Shown here piece by piece: positions 33,624 to 42,500 of a DNA stretch of 64,000 nt (positions are counted from its first letter, which is position 1; the number at the start of each line of letters is the position of its first letter). Made by a program: the position numbers and the translations under genes. The stretch is from Gammaproteobacteria bacterium (GTDB taxonomy: Bacteria > Pseudomonadota > Gammaproteobacteria > Competibacterales > Competibacteraceae): the NCBI GenBank assembly GCA_024235135.1, contig JACKMZ010000002.1, positions 1-64,000 of the forward strand. The letters are read 5' to 3'. The notes under the pieces were generated by a model that made no database searches, was not told where the DNA came from, and saw only the letters and a list, made by a program, of their open reading frames with translations.

Positions 33624-34583
33624 ATGCATTCACCTTTCAAACCAGCCGATAGTTTGTCGCCTATCGATGAACCGGCACCGTTCGCAATCGACGCTTCGAG
33701 ACGACGTTGGTTAATGACGTTGGCTTCGATTTCCGGACTGGCTCTCTTCAGCGGCGTGTCGCCGGAATCCAAGGGCACGGTCATTTATCGTTCTCCTCGG
33801 TTGAATAATCGAATTGAACTCTACGTCAAAGACTTGCGCCGACACGGCCTAATTCTCCGTGATGAAAGAACGGCGTGGTCGGTCTACGACTTTACGACCC
33901 AGAGCAAACTGGTTTCAATTAACGAGAACATCGCTTTTCAAAGCGCCAGCATGATAAAACCTTTTGTGGCGCTAGCTTTTTTCTACCAGCTACGGCGGCG
34001 CAAAGTGCACTATGGCCCACCGATACGCAGAAAAATGGAAGCCATGATTCAGCGGAGCGACAACACGGCCACCAATTATTTCCTGAGACTATTAGGCGGG
34101 CGCCAGGGTCCTTACGAAGTCGAGCGCCTACTCAAGCGAAATGCGCCCGGAATCTTTCGGCAAACCCGCATTGTCGAGTACATCCCACGCAATGGCAGGA
34201 CCTATCGCAACAAAGCGTCTGCCCGCGACTATAGCCGTTTTCTCTATGCTTTGTGGTATGACCAATTGCCCTATTCCCGCGAAATAAAAAGATTGATGGG
34301 ATTGCCTAATAAGAACCGTATAACTCACGGCGCCCCACAGATTCCAGCCCGCACCCCGATTTACGATAAGACCGGAACGACTTCCCGTTTATGCGGCAAT
34401 ATGGGCATAGTGGTGGCAATCGGCCGCAATGGCCTGGCTTATCCTTACACTTTCATCGGAATCATTGAAAAATCCCGGCGAGCCCAAAACCTGAAACATT
34501 GGAGCCGTGACCGAGGCAATATCATTCGTCGGATTTCGAATCTCGTGTATAGCGATCTCAAACGGATTCACAATCTGGTCTGA
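33624..34583 (+). CDS. Tat-exported serine hydrolase, class A beta-lactamase/PBP fold, 319 aa
   Basis: AGGA seven bases before ATG 33624 supports the start. Residues 27-45 hold a twin-arginine signal (SRRRWLMTLASISGLALF). The penicillin-recognition motifs are SMIK (Ser109, Lys112), SDN (145-147) and KTGT (249-252). No ExxLN omega-loop Glu is seen, so class A-type deacylation is doubtful; a peptidase or transpeptidase-like role is as likely. The spacer after SDN is basic and aromatic. It ends 72 bases before tRNA-Ser. Confidence 0.85.
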   Translation: MHSPFKPADSLSPIDEPAPFAIDASRRRWLMTLASISGLALFSGVSPESKGTVIYRSPRLNNRIELYVKDLRRHGLILRDERTAWSVYDFTTQSKLVSINENIAFQSASMIKPFVALAFFYQLRRRKVHYGPPIRRKMEAMIQRSDNTATNYFLRLLGGRQGPYEVERLLKRNAPGIFRQTRIVEYIPRNGRTYRNKASARDYSRFLYALWYDQLPYSREIKRLMGLPNKNRITHGAPQIPARTPIYDKTGTTSRLCGNMGIVVAIGRNGLAYPYTFIGIIEKSRRAQNLKHWSRDRGNIIRRISNLVYSDLKRIHNLV

Positions 34584-34655
34584 CCGCTTCCTACCCGATG
34601 TCAGAGCATGCGTTGAGCGTCGCCGCGAGTTAGGATAAACTGCTGTCGCCCTACT

Positions 34656-34749
34656 GGAGAGGTACCGAAGCGGTCATAACGGCGCCGACTCGAAATCGGA
34701 TGGGGGGTCAAAAGCCCCCACGCGGGTTCGAATCCCGCCCTCTCCGCCA
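34656..34749 (+). tRNA. tRNA-Ser (anticodon CGA)
   Basis: GGAGAGG (34656-34662) pairs with CCTCTCC in the acceptor arm, the anticodon loop is CTCGAAA (anticodon CGA, reads UCG), the long variable arm GGGGG/CCCCC is typical of serine tRNA, and the T arm is CGGGTTCGAATCCCG. The discriminator G and CCA are encoded. One weak pair (G-A) closes the anticodon stem. Confidence 0.95.
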
Positions 34750-34768
34750 TCTTTATAAGAACCCCTCG

Positions 34769-35368
34769 TCAATCAGCGGTCGCCAGACCGGCCCAGACTG
34801 TATCGGTGAGTTCATCGAAATAGGCCATCAAGGGATCATCGATGAGCCCGTCTAGGCGCAAATTGACCAGCCGGACGCAACTGCCGAAGATCAGCGTATA
34901 CGCGACTACCGGGGCGATGGGTTTTAGCTCGCCCGCCTTGATCGCGGCGGTAATCTTCCCGAGCAGACGAACAAAGGGCCGCGTGCGGTTGATCGGCACC
35001 GACTCGCTCAGAAACTCCGTATGCTTGGCGTCGAACACGAAGGCGATCATATAACGATGCGTTTCCGTGAATCCGAACAGGCGTCGGATCATGGCATTGC
35101 ATTGTGCCCTCAGCCCACCGACCTCCTGCTCGACGATATCGATCAGTTCGTCCAGTTCCATCAGCAGATGATCGTACAGCGCCCGCGCAACGCCTTCCTT
35201 GCCACCGAAGTGGTTGTAGATGGAGCCGATGCTGACGCCGGCACGCTTTTGAATATCGTGTACCGAGACATTGTGATACCCACGATCGACGAACAGCTCC
35301 AGCGCCGCCGTCAATATCCGGCAGTCCAGCGGCTCGGGGTCGGGAACGGTTCTCAGAAGATAAGGCAT
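34769..35368 (-). CDS. TetR/AcrR family regulator, 199 aa
   Basis: The N-terminal helix-turn-helix follows the TetR pattern: ILTAALELFVDRGYHNVSVH, then DIQKRAGVSIGSIYNHFGGK and EGVARALYDHLL. The C-terminal ligand domain is divergent, with DELIDIVEQEVGGL and a Cys in GSCVRLVNL. It is divergent from frmA and shares a 148-base control region with a palindrome inside the frmA promoter, so it is probably the repressor of frmAB and of itself; the inducer may be formaldehyde or a glutathione adduct (inference). It is not an FrmR-type regulator. Confidence 0.9.
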   Translation of the reverse strand: MPYLLRTVPDPEPLDCRILTAALELFVDRGYHNVSVHDIQKRAGVSIGSIYNHFGGKEGVARALYDHLLMELDELIDIVEQEVGGLRAQCNAMIRRLFGFTETHRYMIAFVFDAKHTEFLSESVPINRTRPFVRLLGKITAAIKAGELKPIAPVVAYTLIFGSCVRLVNLRLDGLIDDPLMAYFDELTDTVWAGLATAD

Positions 35369-35451
35369 GTGGAAACGATAAGCGACGTAACAAGAGGCAT
35401 TATAAACACGATTTGACAGAAATGAACATTCATTCTATTGTCCGTTTCCAC
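35369..35451. repeat. 9-bp inverted repeats flanking the tetR-frmA control region
   Basis: GTGGAAACG at 35369-35377 is the exact inverse of CGTTTCCAC at 35443-35451. The arms are 65 bases apart and lie outside the frmA core promoter, one touching the tetR start. They could be paired sites for looping or chance. Confidence 0.4.
35413..35441 (+). promoter_or_regulatory. frmA promoter with an embedded TetR-type operator
   Basis: TTGACA (35413-35418) and TATTGT (35436-35441) are spaced by 17 bases. The palindrome AATGA-ACAT-TCATT (35421-35434) fills the spacer, so binding by the adjacent TetR protein would block RNA polymerase. The transcript would begin about 70 bases before frmA. Confidence 0.6.
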
Positions 35452-35516
35452 GAGACTGGGTCCTTCGGCCTCAAAGAATCCGATCGTTTTCGATCCCACC
35501 CCAGAGGAGTCAAAGC

Positions 35517-36626
35517 ATGAAAGCACGCGCCGCTGTCGCATGGGAACCCCAAAAACCGCTGTCGATCGAACTCGTCGACGTGGAAGGCCCCAAGGAGGGG
35601 GAGGTTTTGCTGAAAGTGGTAGCCTCTGGCGTCTGCCATACCGATGCCTTTACCCTCTCGGGGGACGATCCGGAAGGGGTATTTCCGGCCATTCTCGGCC
35701 ACGAAGGCGGTTGCGAAGTGGTCGAATGCGGACCCGGCGTAACCGGCCTCAGACCCGGCGATCACGTCATCCCGCTGTATATCCCCGAATGCGGCGAATG
35801 CGAATACTGTCATTCGACCAAAACCAATCTGTGCCAGTCCATCGCAGCGACGGTGTGGACCGGCTTTATGCCCGACAAGACCCGGCGCTTTTCGATCGAC
35901 GGCCAGCCGATCTATCACTACATGGGCTGTTCGACCTTTTCCGAATACACCGTCGTACCCGAAATCGCCCTGGCGAAAATCAACCCCGCCGCGCCTCTGG
36001 AAAAGGTCTGTTTGCTCGGCTGCGGAATCACCACGGGCATCGGCGCGGTGAGGAACACGGCCAAGGTGGAACCGGGCTCCACGGTCGCGGTGTTCGGCCT
36101 GGGCGGCATCGGCCTGTCGGTCATACAGGGCGCGATCATGGCCAAAGCGTCGCGCATCATTGCCGTCGATATCAACCCGGACAAGTTCGAGATGGCCCAA
36201 TCGCTGGGCGCGACCGATTGCGTCAACCCCAAGGAACTCGGTGGCGGCGTAACCGAAGCCATCGTCGAAATGACCGGCGGCGGCGTGGACTATTCCTTCG
36301 AATGCATCGGCAACGTCAACGTGATGCGTGAAGCCCTGGAATGCTGCCATATGGGCTGGGGCGTGGCGACCATCATCGGCGTCGCCGGCGCCGGCCAGGA
36401 AATCCGCACCCGGCCGTTCCAACTGGTCACTGGCCGCACCTGGAAAGGCACGGCCTTCGGCGGCGTCAAAGGCCGCACTCAGTTGCCCGGCTACGTGGAT
36501 CAATATTTGAGCGGCGAGATCGAGATTGACCGGATGGTCACTCACACCCTGGGACTGGAGGACATCAACAAAGCTTTCGAGCTGATGCACAACGGCGAAA
36601 GCATTCGCTCGGTGATCATTTTCTGA
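35517..36626 (+). CDS. frmA: S-(hydroxymethyl)glutathione dehydrogenase (class III ADH), 369 aa
   Basis: The sequence is a full class III zinc alcohol dehydrogenase: catalytic zinc Cys in GVCHTDAFTLSG and GHEGG, four structural zinc cysteines in ECGECEYCHSTKTNLCQ, and the NAD-binding GLGGIGLSVIQGA with Asp in AVDINPDK. It oxidises the glutathione adduct of formaldehyde to S-formylglutathione. GAGGAG eight or nine bases before the ATG gives good translation. frmB follows after 12 bases. Confidence 0.97.
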   Translation: MKARAAVAWEPQKPLSIELVDVEGPKEGEVLLKVVASGVCHTDAFTLSGDDPEGVFPAILGHEGGCEVVECGPGVTGLRPGDHVIPLYIPECGECEYCHSTKTNLCQSIAATVWTGFMPDKTRRFSIDGQPIYHYMGCSTFSEYTVVPEIALAKINPAAPLEKVCLLGCGITTGIGAVRNTAKVEPGSTVAVFGLGGIGLSVIQGAIMAKASRIIAVDINPDKFEMAQSLGATDCVNPKELGGGVTEAIVEMTGGGVDYSFECIGNVNVMREALECCHMGWGVATIIGVAGAGQEIRTRPFQLVTGRTWKGTAFGGVKGRTQLPGYVDQYLSGEIEIDRMVTHTLGLEDINKAFELMHNGESIRSVIIF

Positions 36627-36638
36627 CATGGGCGCGCC

Positions 36639-37475
36639 ATGAAACCAATTGAATCGATCAAGGAATTCGGCGGCTGGCTGCATCGCTACGTCCACGATTC
36701 CAACGGCTGCCACTGCGCGATGACCTTCTCGGTCTATCTGCCGCCGCAGGCCGAACGGGCGCCGGTGCCGGTCGTGTATTACCTGTCCGGACTCACCTGC
36801 ACCGACGACAACGTTCGCGTCAAGGCCGGCGCGCAACGTTACGCCGCCGAACTCGGCCTGGCCTTGGTCATGCCCGACACCAGCCCGCGCGGCGACGACG
36901 TGCCCGACGAGCCGGATCGCTACGATCTCGGTCAGGGCGCCGGATTCTATGTCGACGCCACGACCGAACGCTGGGCTCGGCACTATCGGATGTACAGCTA
37001 TGTCGTCCGCGAGTTGCCGGCGCTGGTCGAATCCGAACTCCCGCTGCAAAAGGACCGACGCGCCATCACCGGGCATTCCATGGGTGGACACGGCGCGCTG
37101 ATCTGCGCCCTGAAAAATCCCGGTCGGTACCGGTCGGTTTCGGCCTTCGCGCCGATCTGCCATCCCCTGCGTTGCGGCTGGGGCGAAGGCTGTTTCAGCG
37201 CCTATCTCGGCACGGACCGCGAAGCCTGGAAGGAATATGACGCCACCGAGCAGGTACTGGCGGGCGCCAACCCCGGCCCCATCCTGATCGATCAGGGCGA
37301 CGCCGATGAATTCCTGCCCGATCAGCTTTACCCGCAGGATTTCGCGGAAGCCTGCCAACGCCTGGGCGTCAGTCTCACGCTACGCATGCAGCCCGGTTAC
37401 GATCACAGCTATCACTTCATCGGCACCTTCATCGGCGAACATCTGGCCTTTCACGCCCAGGCGTTGAGAGACTGA
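36639..37475 (+). CDS. frmB: S-formylglutathione hydrolase FrmB/FghA, 278 aa
   Basis: Esterase-D family alpha/beta hydrolase with the nucleophile elbow TGHSMGGHGALICAL, the SGLTCTDDNV block with conserved Cys, DTSPRGDDVPDEPDRYDLGQ, and a C-terminal His in GYDHSYHFI. It converts S-formylglutathione to formate and glutathione. It completes the two-step formaldehyde pathway with frmA. Confidence 0.96.
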   Translation: MKPIESIKEFGGWLHRYVHDSNGCHCAMTFSVYLPPQAERAPVPVVYYLSGLTCTDDNVRVKAGAQRYAAELGLALVMPDTSPRGDDVPDEPDRYDLGQGAGFYVDATTERWARHYRMYSYVVRELPALVESELPLQKDRRAITGHSMGGHGALICALKNPGRYRSVSAFAPICHPLRCGWGEGCFSAYLGTDREAWKEYDATEQVLAGANPGPILIDQGDADEFLPDQLYPQDFAEACQRLGVSLTLRMQPGYDHSYHFIGTFIGEHLAFHAQALRD

Positions 37476-37487
37476 ACCGGCCGATGC

Positions 37488-37509
37488 GCCCGGCTTTCCC
37501 TAGCCGGGC
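37488..37509. terminator. Bidirectional stem-loop between frmB and grxB
   Basis: GCCCGGCT (37488-37495) and AGCCGGGC (37502-37509) form an eight-base-pair GC-rich stem with a six-base loop, between two convergent genes. A T tract is lacking. Confidence 0.45.
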
Positions 37510-37519
37510 AAGACTTGCC

Positions 37520-38161
37520 TCAGGCCGTCGTCCGGCGCAGTTGGCTTACCAAAGGGACGCCCGAGCGTTCGGCCATACGCTCGCAATAGGTCGACACCTT
37601 CGCCGGCAGCGGTAGATCGGGCACGATCGATAGGCTGCGCAACAGCGGGAACAGCACGATATCATCCATCGTCGCGCCTTCGGCATCCGGTAGGATCAAA
37701 GCGAGTTCCGCCAGCCCAGGCGCCAGTTCCGCCTTGAAGGCGTCCGTCCGACTCAAAAGCCCGGCAAACGCCCCGAACTGTGCCTCTTTGTTGCGGGTGA
37801 AATAAGCTCGGGCCGCTTCGGTGCGGAATTCCGGAAAGATGGGATCGGCCGTGCGGGGGATCGCCAGGCCGCTGATTGGCGTAGCCCATCGCCCGATCCA
37901 GGCATCGATCTCCAGACGCGGCGGGGCGTCGAAAAGACGTTCGCCGGACAGACCGTCCACCTTACGGACGATATCCAGACTCTCGCCCATGAAGCCATCC
38001 GCGTCTTCGAGGATCGGCAACATGTTGCGACCGATCATGCGGATCGGTGCTTCTTCGTCATCATCCAAATGAAATTCCAACTCGCAGGGAATGCCCTTCA
38101 AGCCGAAGCACATCCGTACCCGAACGCAAAAAGGACAATGATCGAAAACATGGAGCTTCAT
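37520..38161 (-). CDS. grxB: Glutaredoxin 2, GST-fold, 213 aa
   Basis: The active site CPFC (Cys9, Cys12) follows the MKLHVFDH strand. The N-terminal glutaredoxin domain has the cis-Pro NMLPILEDADGFMGES, and the C-terminal two-thirds are helical as in GrxB. It reduces disulfides with glutathione. AAGG six bases upstream decides ATG 38161 over the in-frame ATG 38179. Placement beside the glutathione-dependent frm genes is consistent but it lies on the opposite strand. Confidence 0.93.
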   Translation of the reverse strand: MKLHVFDHCPFCVRVRMCFGLKGIPCELEFHLDDDEEAPIRMIGRNMLPILEDADGFMGESLDIVRKVDGLSGERLFDAPPRLEIDAWIGRWATPISGLAIPRTADPIFPEFRTEAARAYFTRNKEAQFGAFAGLLSRTDAFKAELAPGLAELALILPDAEGATMDDIVLFPLLRSLSIVPDLPLPAKVSTYCERMAERSGVPLVSQLRRTTA

Positions 38162-38236
38162 GAATAACCTTCTCTTCATCGGGTAGATGAAATAGCTAAA
38201 ACCGTTGCGCGATCCGGTATGACTTCATACGGTTAC

Positions 38237-38857
38237 TCAACGATCCATTTCCGCGAGCAAGTCCGACAACTGCCGATCATGCAGCCGGCTCAAGATGAGT
38301 TGCGCCGTAATCGCGCCGATGAGCGCGAGGAACATATCCCATTGCGTGTCCCAGACATCGCCTTGGGCCCCGAGAAAAGCGTCGGCGCCCGCCCCTCCGA
38401 TAAGGGCCGCCCACCATTCCAGGAATTCGTAACAGGCGCTGAACGCCAGACAGACGCAGGTCACCAGGAAGAACAGCCAACCCCCGGCGACCAGCGGAGA
38501 ACGGCGCAAGAGTATTTCTCGCGCCAGAATGGCGGGAACGAATCCTTGGGCGAAATGACCGAGCCGATCATAGTGATTGCGACTCAGATCGAACAAATCC
38601 TGTACCCAGAAGCCCAGTGGCACTTGAGCATAGGTATAATGCCCGCCGACCATGAGAATCAGGGCATGGATGAATATAAGTCGGTACAGCAACGGCGTGA
38701 GGCGAAAACGCCGGTAAGTCAGCCAGAGGATCGGCACGCCGATAAAGATGGGGAACACCTCCAGAATCCAGGTGATACGATCATGAGGCTGGATGCCTGA
38801 TACGATGAGGGCCAGCAGAGCAATGCCTAACAAGATCAGTGGTTCAAACGACTTCAA
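38237..38857 (-). CDS. YjdF/DUF2238 family membrane protein, 206 aa
   Basis: A TTG start at 38857 with GGAGAG about five bases upstream gives MKSFEPLILLGIALLALIVS. Five to six membrane spans carry the DUF2238 signatures HYTYAQVPLGFWVQDLF, NHYDRLGHFAQGFVPAILAR and FLGAQGDVWDTQWDMFLALI. Function unknown, often near stress or metal genes. Longer open sequence upstream overlaps nudF in antisense and is not supported. Divergent from nudF. Confidence 0.88.
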   Translation of the reverse strand: MKSFEPLILLGIALLALIVSGIQPHDRITWILEVFPIFIGVPILWLTYRRFRLTPLLYRLIFIHALILMVGGHYTYAQVPLGFWVQDLFDLSRNHYDRLGHFAQGFVPAILAREILLRRSPLVAGGWLFFLVTCVCLAFSACYEFLEWWAALIGGAGADAFLGAQGDVWDTQWDMFLALIGAITAQLILSRLHDRQLSDLLAEMDR

Positions 38858-38932
38858 GTTACTCTCCCATACATCACATCGACCCCTATTCGTCCAATCT
38901 CCACGCCACGCCTGAGCCAAGGGAGATCGCCT

Positions 38933-39538
38933 ATGCAATACGAATTCAAAGTGCTGAACCGGACGGTGGCCTACGAAGGCTTTTTCAAGCTGGAAGTCTA
39001 TCAGGTGCAGCATGAATTGTTCGCCGGAGGGGAAAGCCCGGTCGTGGTCCGGGAATGCTTGGAGCGCGGTCACGCTGTCGCGGTACTACCCTATGACCCG
39101 GTACGCGATCAAGTGGTGCTCATCGAACAATTTCGTATCGGCGCCATGAACTCACCCGTCGGACCTTGGCTGCTGGAAATCGTTGCGGGAATGATCAAAC
39201 TGGGTGAATCGCCGCTGCAGGTCGCTCATCGCGAAGTGGTGGAGGAGATCGGCCAAGCTGTGCAAGACGTGGTGCCCATTTGCCAATACTTGCTCAGCCC
39301 CGGCGGCGCATCCGAAACCATCACCCTGTTTTGCGGGCGAGTGGACGCCTCGCAGATCAGTGAATTGCATGGCTTAGCCGAGGAGCATGAGGATATTCGG
39401 GCCCATGTCATGACGCGCAGCGCGGCCCTGGAATTATTGCACAGTGGCCGTATCGCTTCCGCGACGCCGATCATCGCCTTGCAATGGTTAGAACTCAATC
39501 ATCGCAAACTGATGGGACTGTGGGGAACGAATGGGTAA
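38933..39538 (+). CDS. nudF: ADP-ribose pyrophosphatase NudF, 201 aa
   Basis: Nudix box GMIKLGESPLQVAHREVVEEIG in the ADP-ribose subfamily context, with the Pro 16 residues downstream in YLLSPGGASETITLFCGRVD. The enzyme splits ADP-ribose into AMP and ribose-5-phosphate. GGGAG eight bases before the ATG supports the start. It is convergent with dnaE, 53 bases apart. Confidence 0.95.
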   Translation: MQYEFKVLNRTVAYEGFFKLEVYQVQHELFAGGESPVVVRECLERGHAVAVLPYDPVRDQVVLIEQFRIGAMNSPVGPWLLEIVAGMIKLGESPLQVAHREVVEEIGQAVQDVVPICQYLLSPGGASETITLFCGRVDASQISELHGLAEEHEDIRAHVMTRSAALELLHSGRIASATPIIALQWLELNHRKLMGLWGTNG

Positions 39539-39591
39539 GGACGGGAACCGGCCCACGCTCAACGCGATTCCCCACACCAGCGAGCCGGTAT

Positions 39592-42500
39592 TCAGTAAAG
39601 TACGTTGACCCTGTCCTCGCCAAGCAGCGAGCGCAAATCCCGTAGCAGCCCCTCGGCCGGTTTGATCCGCCAGCCTGGACCGAAAGTGAGGGTGGCCCGA
39701 CCTTCCGGGCGTTTATAGTCGACCCATACGCTGCACCGTCCCTGACGATGGGGCGCGAGCGTATTCGCCAGATGCTGGACCAAGCCATTGTGGAAGTGCT
39801 TGGCTTCCAGATTCAGCATCACGCACTTGGCATACTCGTCGCGGGCCGTATCCAGATCCAGCAGGCGATCGGCGTTCACCCGCAGACTTTCGGAGAAATC
39901 GTCCCAGGCCAGCGAGCCCTGCACCACCAGGATGTTGTCGTTGACGAGTAGCGACCGGTATTGCTCGTAGGCTTCCGGGAAAACCCGGATTTCCAGCCGC
40001 GCGCTGCGATCGTCCAGGGTCACGAAAGCCATGCGTCCGCCCCGGTTGGCATTGCGAGTCCGGATACCGACCACCAAACCGGCGATGACCGCCTTTCTTT
40101 CCGCCGATTTGTCGTAGCGTGAACCGGTACTGAAACCGCGTTCGCCCTGACTGGCGATTTCGGCCAAATTGCCGGCGGTGAATTTTCGCAACTCCTCGGC
40201 ATACCGGTCTATGGGATGGCCGGTCAGATACAGCCCCAGCGTCTCCTTCTCGGCGCGCAGCCGCTCTTCTTCGCTCCAATCCGCCTGCGCGCCCATCGCG
40301 GCCGCATCCGGCGTGGCGACGGCCACCTCGTCGGGGAGGCCGAACAAATCATTTTGACCGACCGCGTCGTTGCGGAAATTCTGCTCGGCCAGACGCAGCG
40401 CCTCCGGCAATTGTTCCATGAGGGTGGCGCGATTCACGCCCAGCTCATCGCAAGCGCCGGCCCGGATCAGGGATTCCAGCGCCCGGCGGTTGACCTTGTG
40501 CAGATCCAGGCGCCGACACAGATCGAACAAGTCTCCGAACAAACCCTGCTGTCGACGTTCTTCCAACAAGGATTCGATGGCCTGTTCGCCAACGCCCTTG
40601 ATCGCACCCAATCCGTACAGAACCCGCCCCTGTTCGTCGACCGTGAAACGGTAATCCGACACATTAACGTTGGGCGGCAGGACCTGTAGGCCGATTTGCC
40701 GGCTCTCTTCCATGAACACCACCACCTTGTCGGTTTTGTCCATGTCCGAGGACAGCACCGCCGCCATGAAGGCCGCTGGATAATGCGCCTTGAGCCAGGC
40801 CGTTTGATAGGACACGAGCGCGTACGCGGCGCTATGACTTTTGTTGAAGCCGTAGCCGGCGAATTTCTCCATCAGGTCGAAAATATGGGTCGCGATAGCC
40901 GCATCGACCCCGCGCCGCTCCGCGCCTTCGGCGAAGATGGTCCGTTGCTTGGCCATTTCCTCGGGCTTTTTCTTGCCCATCGCACGGCGCAGCAAATCCG
41001 CCCCACCCAGGGTATAGCTGGCCAATACCTGGGCGATCTGCATCACCTGCTCCTGATACAGAATCACGCCATAGGTCGGCTTCAGAATAGGCGCGAGATC
41101 AGGATGCGGATATTCCACCTGGGCGCGGCCATGCTTGCGATCGATGAAATCGTCCACCATGCCGGATTGCAGCGGACCGGGCCTGAACAGCGCCACCAAG
41201 GCGACGATGTCCTCGAAACAGTCCGGCTGCAAACGACGAATCAAATCCTTCATGCCGCGCGATTCCAACTGGAACACGGCGGTCGTCTGGCAGGCTTGGA
41301 GAAGATCGAAGGCTTGCCTGTCGTCCAAGGGAATGGCGGTAATATCCAGCGGTTCCTCGCCTGGCGCGGCGCGCTGCCGATTGATGGTCTGCACCGCCCA
41401 GTCGATGATAGTGAGGGTACGCAGGCCCAAAAAGTCGAATTTGACCAGACCGACCTGTTCGACATCGTCCTTGTCGTACTGGGTAACGGTGGCCAGCGAG
41501 CCCTGTTCGCAGTACAGCGGGGAAAAATCCGTCAGCTCCGCCGGGGCGATCACCACGCCGCCCGCGTGCTTACCGACGTTGCGCGCCAGCCCTTCGAGGG
41601 ACCGGCCCAGATCCAACAGATTGCGGATTTCTTCGTCCGTGTCGTAAATCTTGCGCAGCTCCGGTTCCTGATCCAGCGCCTTATCCAAAGTCATACCGAT
41701 CTCGAAAGGGATCAGCTTGGCGATGCGATCGACAAAACCGTAAGGATGCCCCAATACCCGACCCACATCGCGCACCACGGCCTTGGCGGCCATGGTGCCG
41801 TGGGTGGCGATCTGGGAAACCCGCTCGCGGCCGTAACGCTGGGCCACGTAGTCGATCACCCGATCCCGCTTGTCCATGCAGAAATCGATGTCGAAGTCGG
41901 GCATGGATACCCGCTCGGGATTGAGAAAACGCTCGAACAGCAGTTCGTAGGCTAGCGGGTCCAGATCGGTAATGCCCAGCGCATAGGCGACCAGTGACCC
42001 GGCGCCGGAGCCGCGTCCCGGCCCCACCGGCACCTGCTGGGCGCGCGCCCATTGGATGAAATCGGCGACGATCAAAAAATACCCGGCAAACCCCATCTGA
42101 CAGATCACGCCGAGTTCCCGCTCCAGCCGATCGTCGTAAGGACGCCGCCGCGCTTGGAAGTCTTCCGCCTGGGTATCGAGCAACCGCTCCAGACGCTGTT
42201 CCAGGCCGGCCCGGCTTTGCTGGCGCAGATAGTCGTCATCGTCCATGCCACTGGGAACCGGGAAATCCGGCAGATAATTCTTGCCGAGCGTTATTTCCAG
42301 ATTGCAGCGCCGAGCGATCTCCACGCTGTTCTCCAACGCTTCCGGCAGATCGGCGAACAGTTCCGCCATTTCCTCGGGACGGCGCAGATACTGTTGTTCG
42401 CTGAAGCGGCGGGGACGCTGAGGATCGTTGAGCGTGACGCCTTCCTGGATGCAGACGCGGGCTTCGTGCGCCTCGAAGTCCTCGCGTTCCAGAAAACAAA

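Noticed and set aside
34750..34768. Possible attachment site after tRNA-Ser
   Set aside because: No repeat of the tRNA 3' end was seen in the window and no integrase gene is near.
35430..37358. A 642-codon minus-strand open frame over frmA and frmB
   Set aside because: Antisense to two well-conserved enzymes; His/Asp/Gly-rich shadow composition.
40696..41955. A 419-codon plus-strand open frame inside dnaE
   Set aside because: It lies wholly antisense to conserved DnaE motifs and has the composition of a shadow frame.
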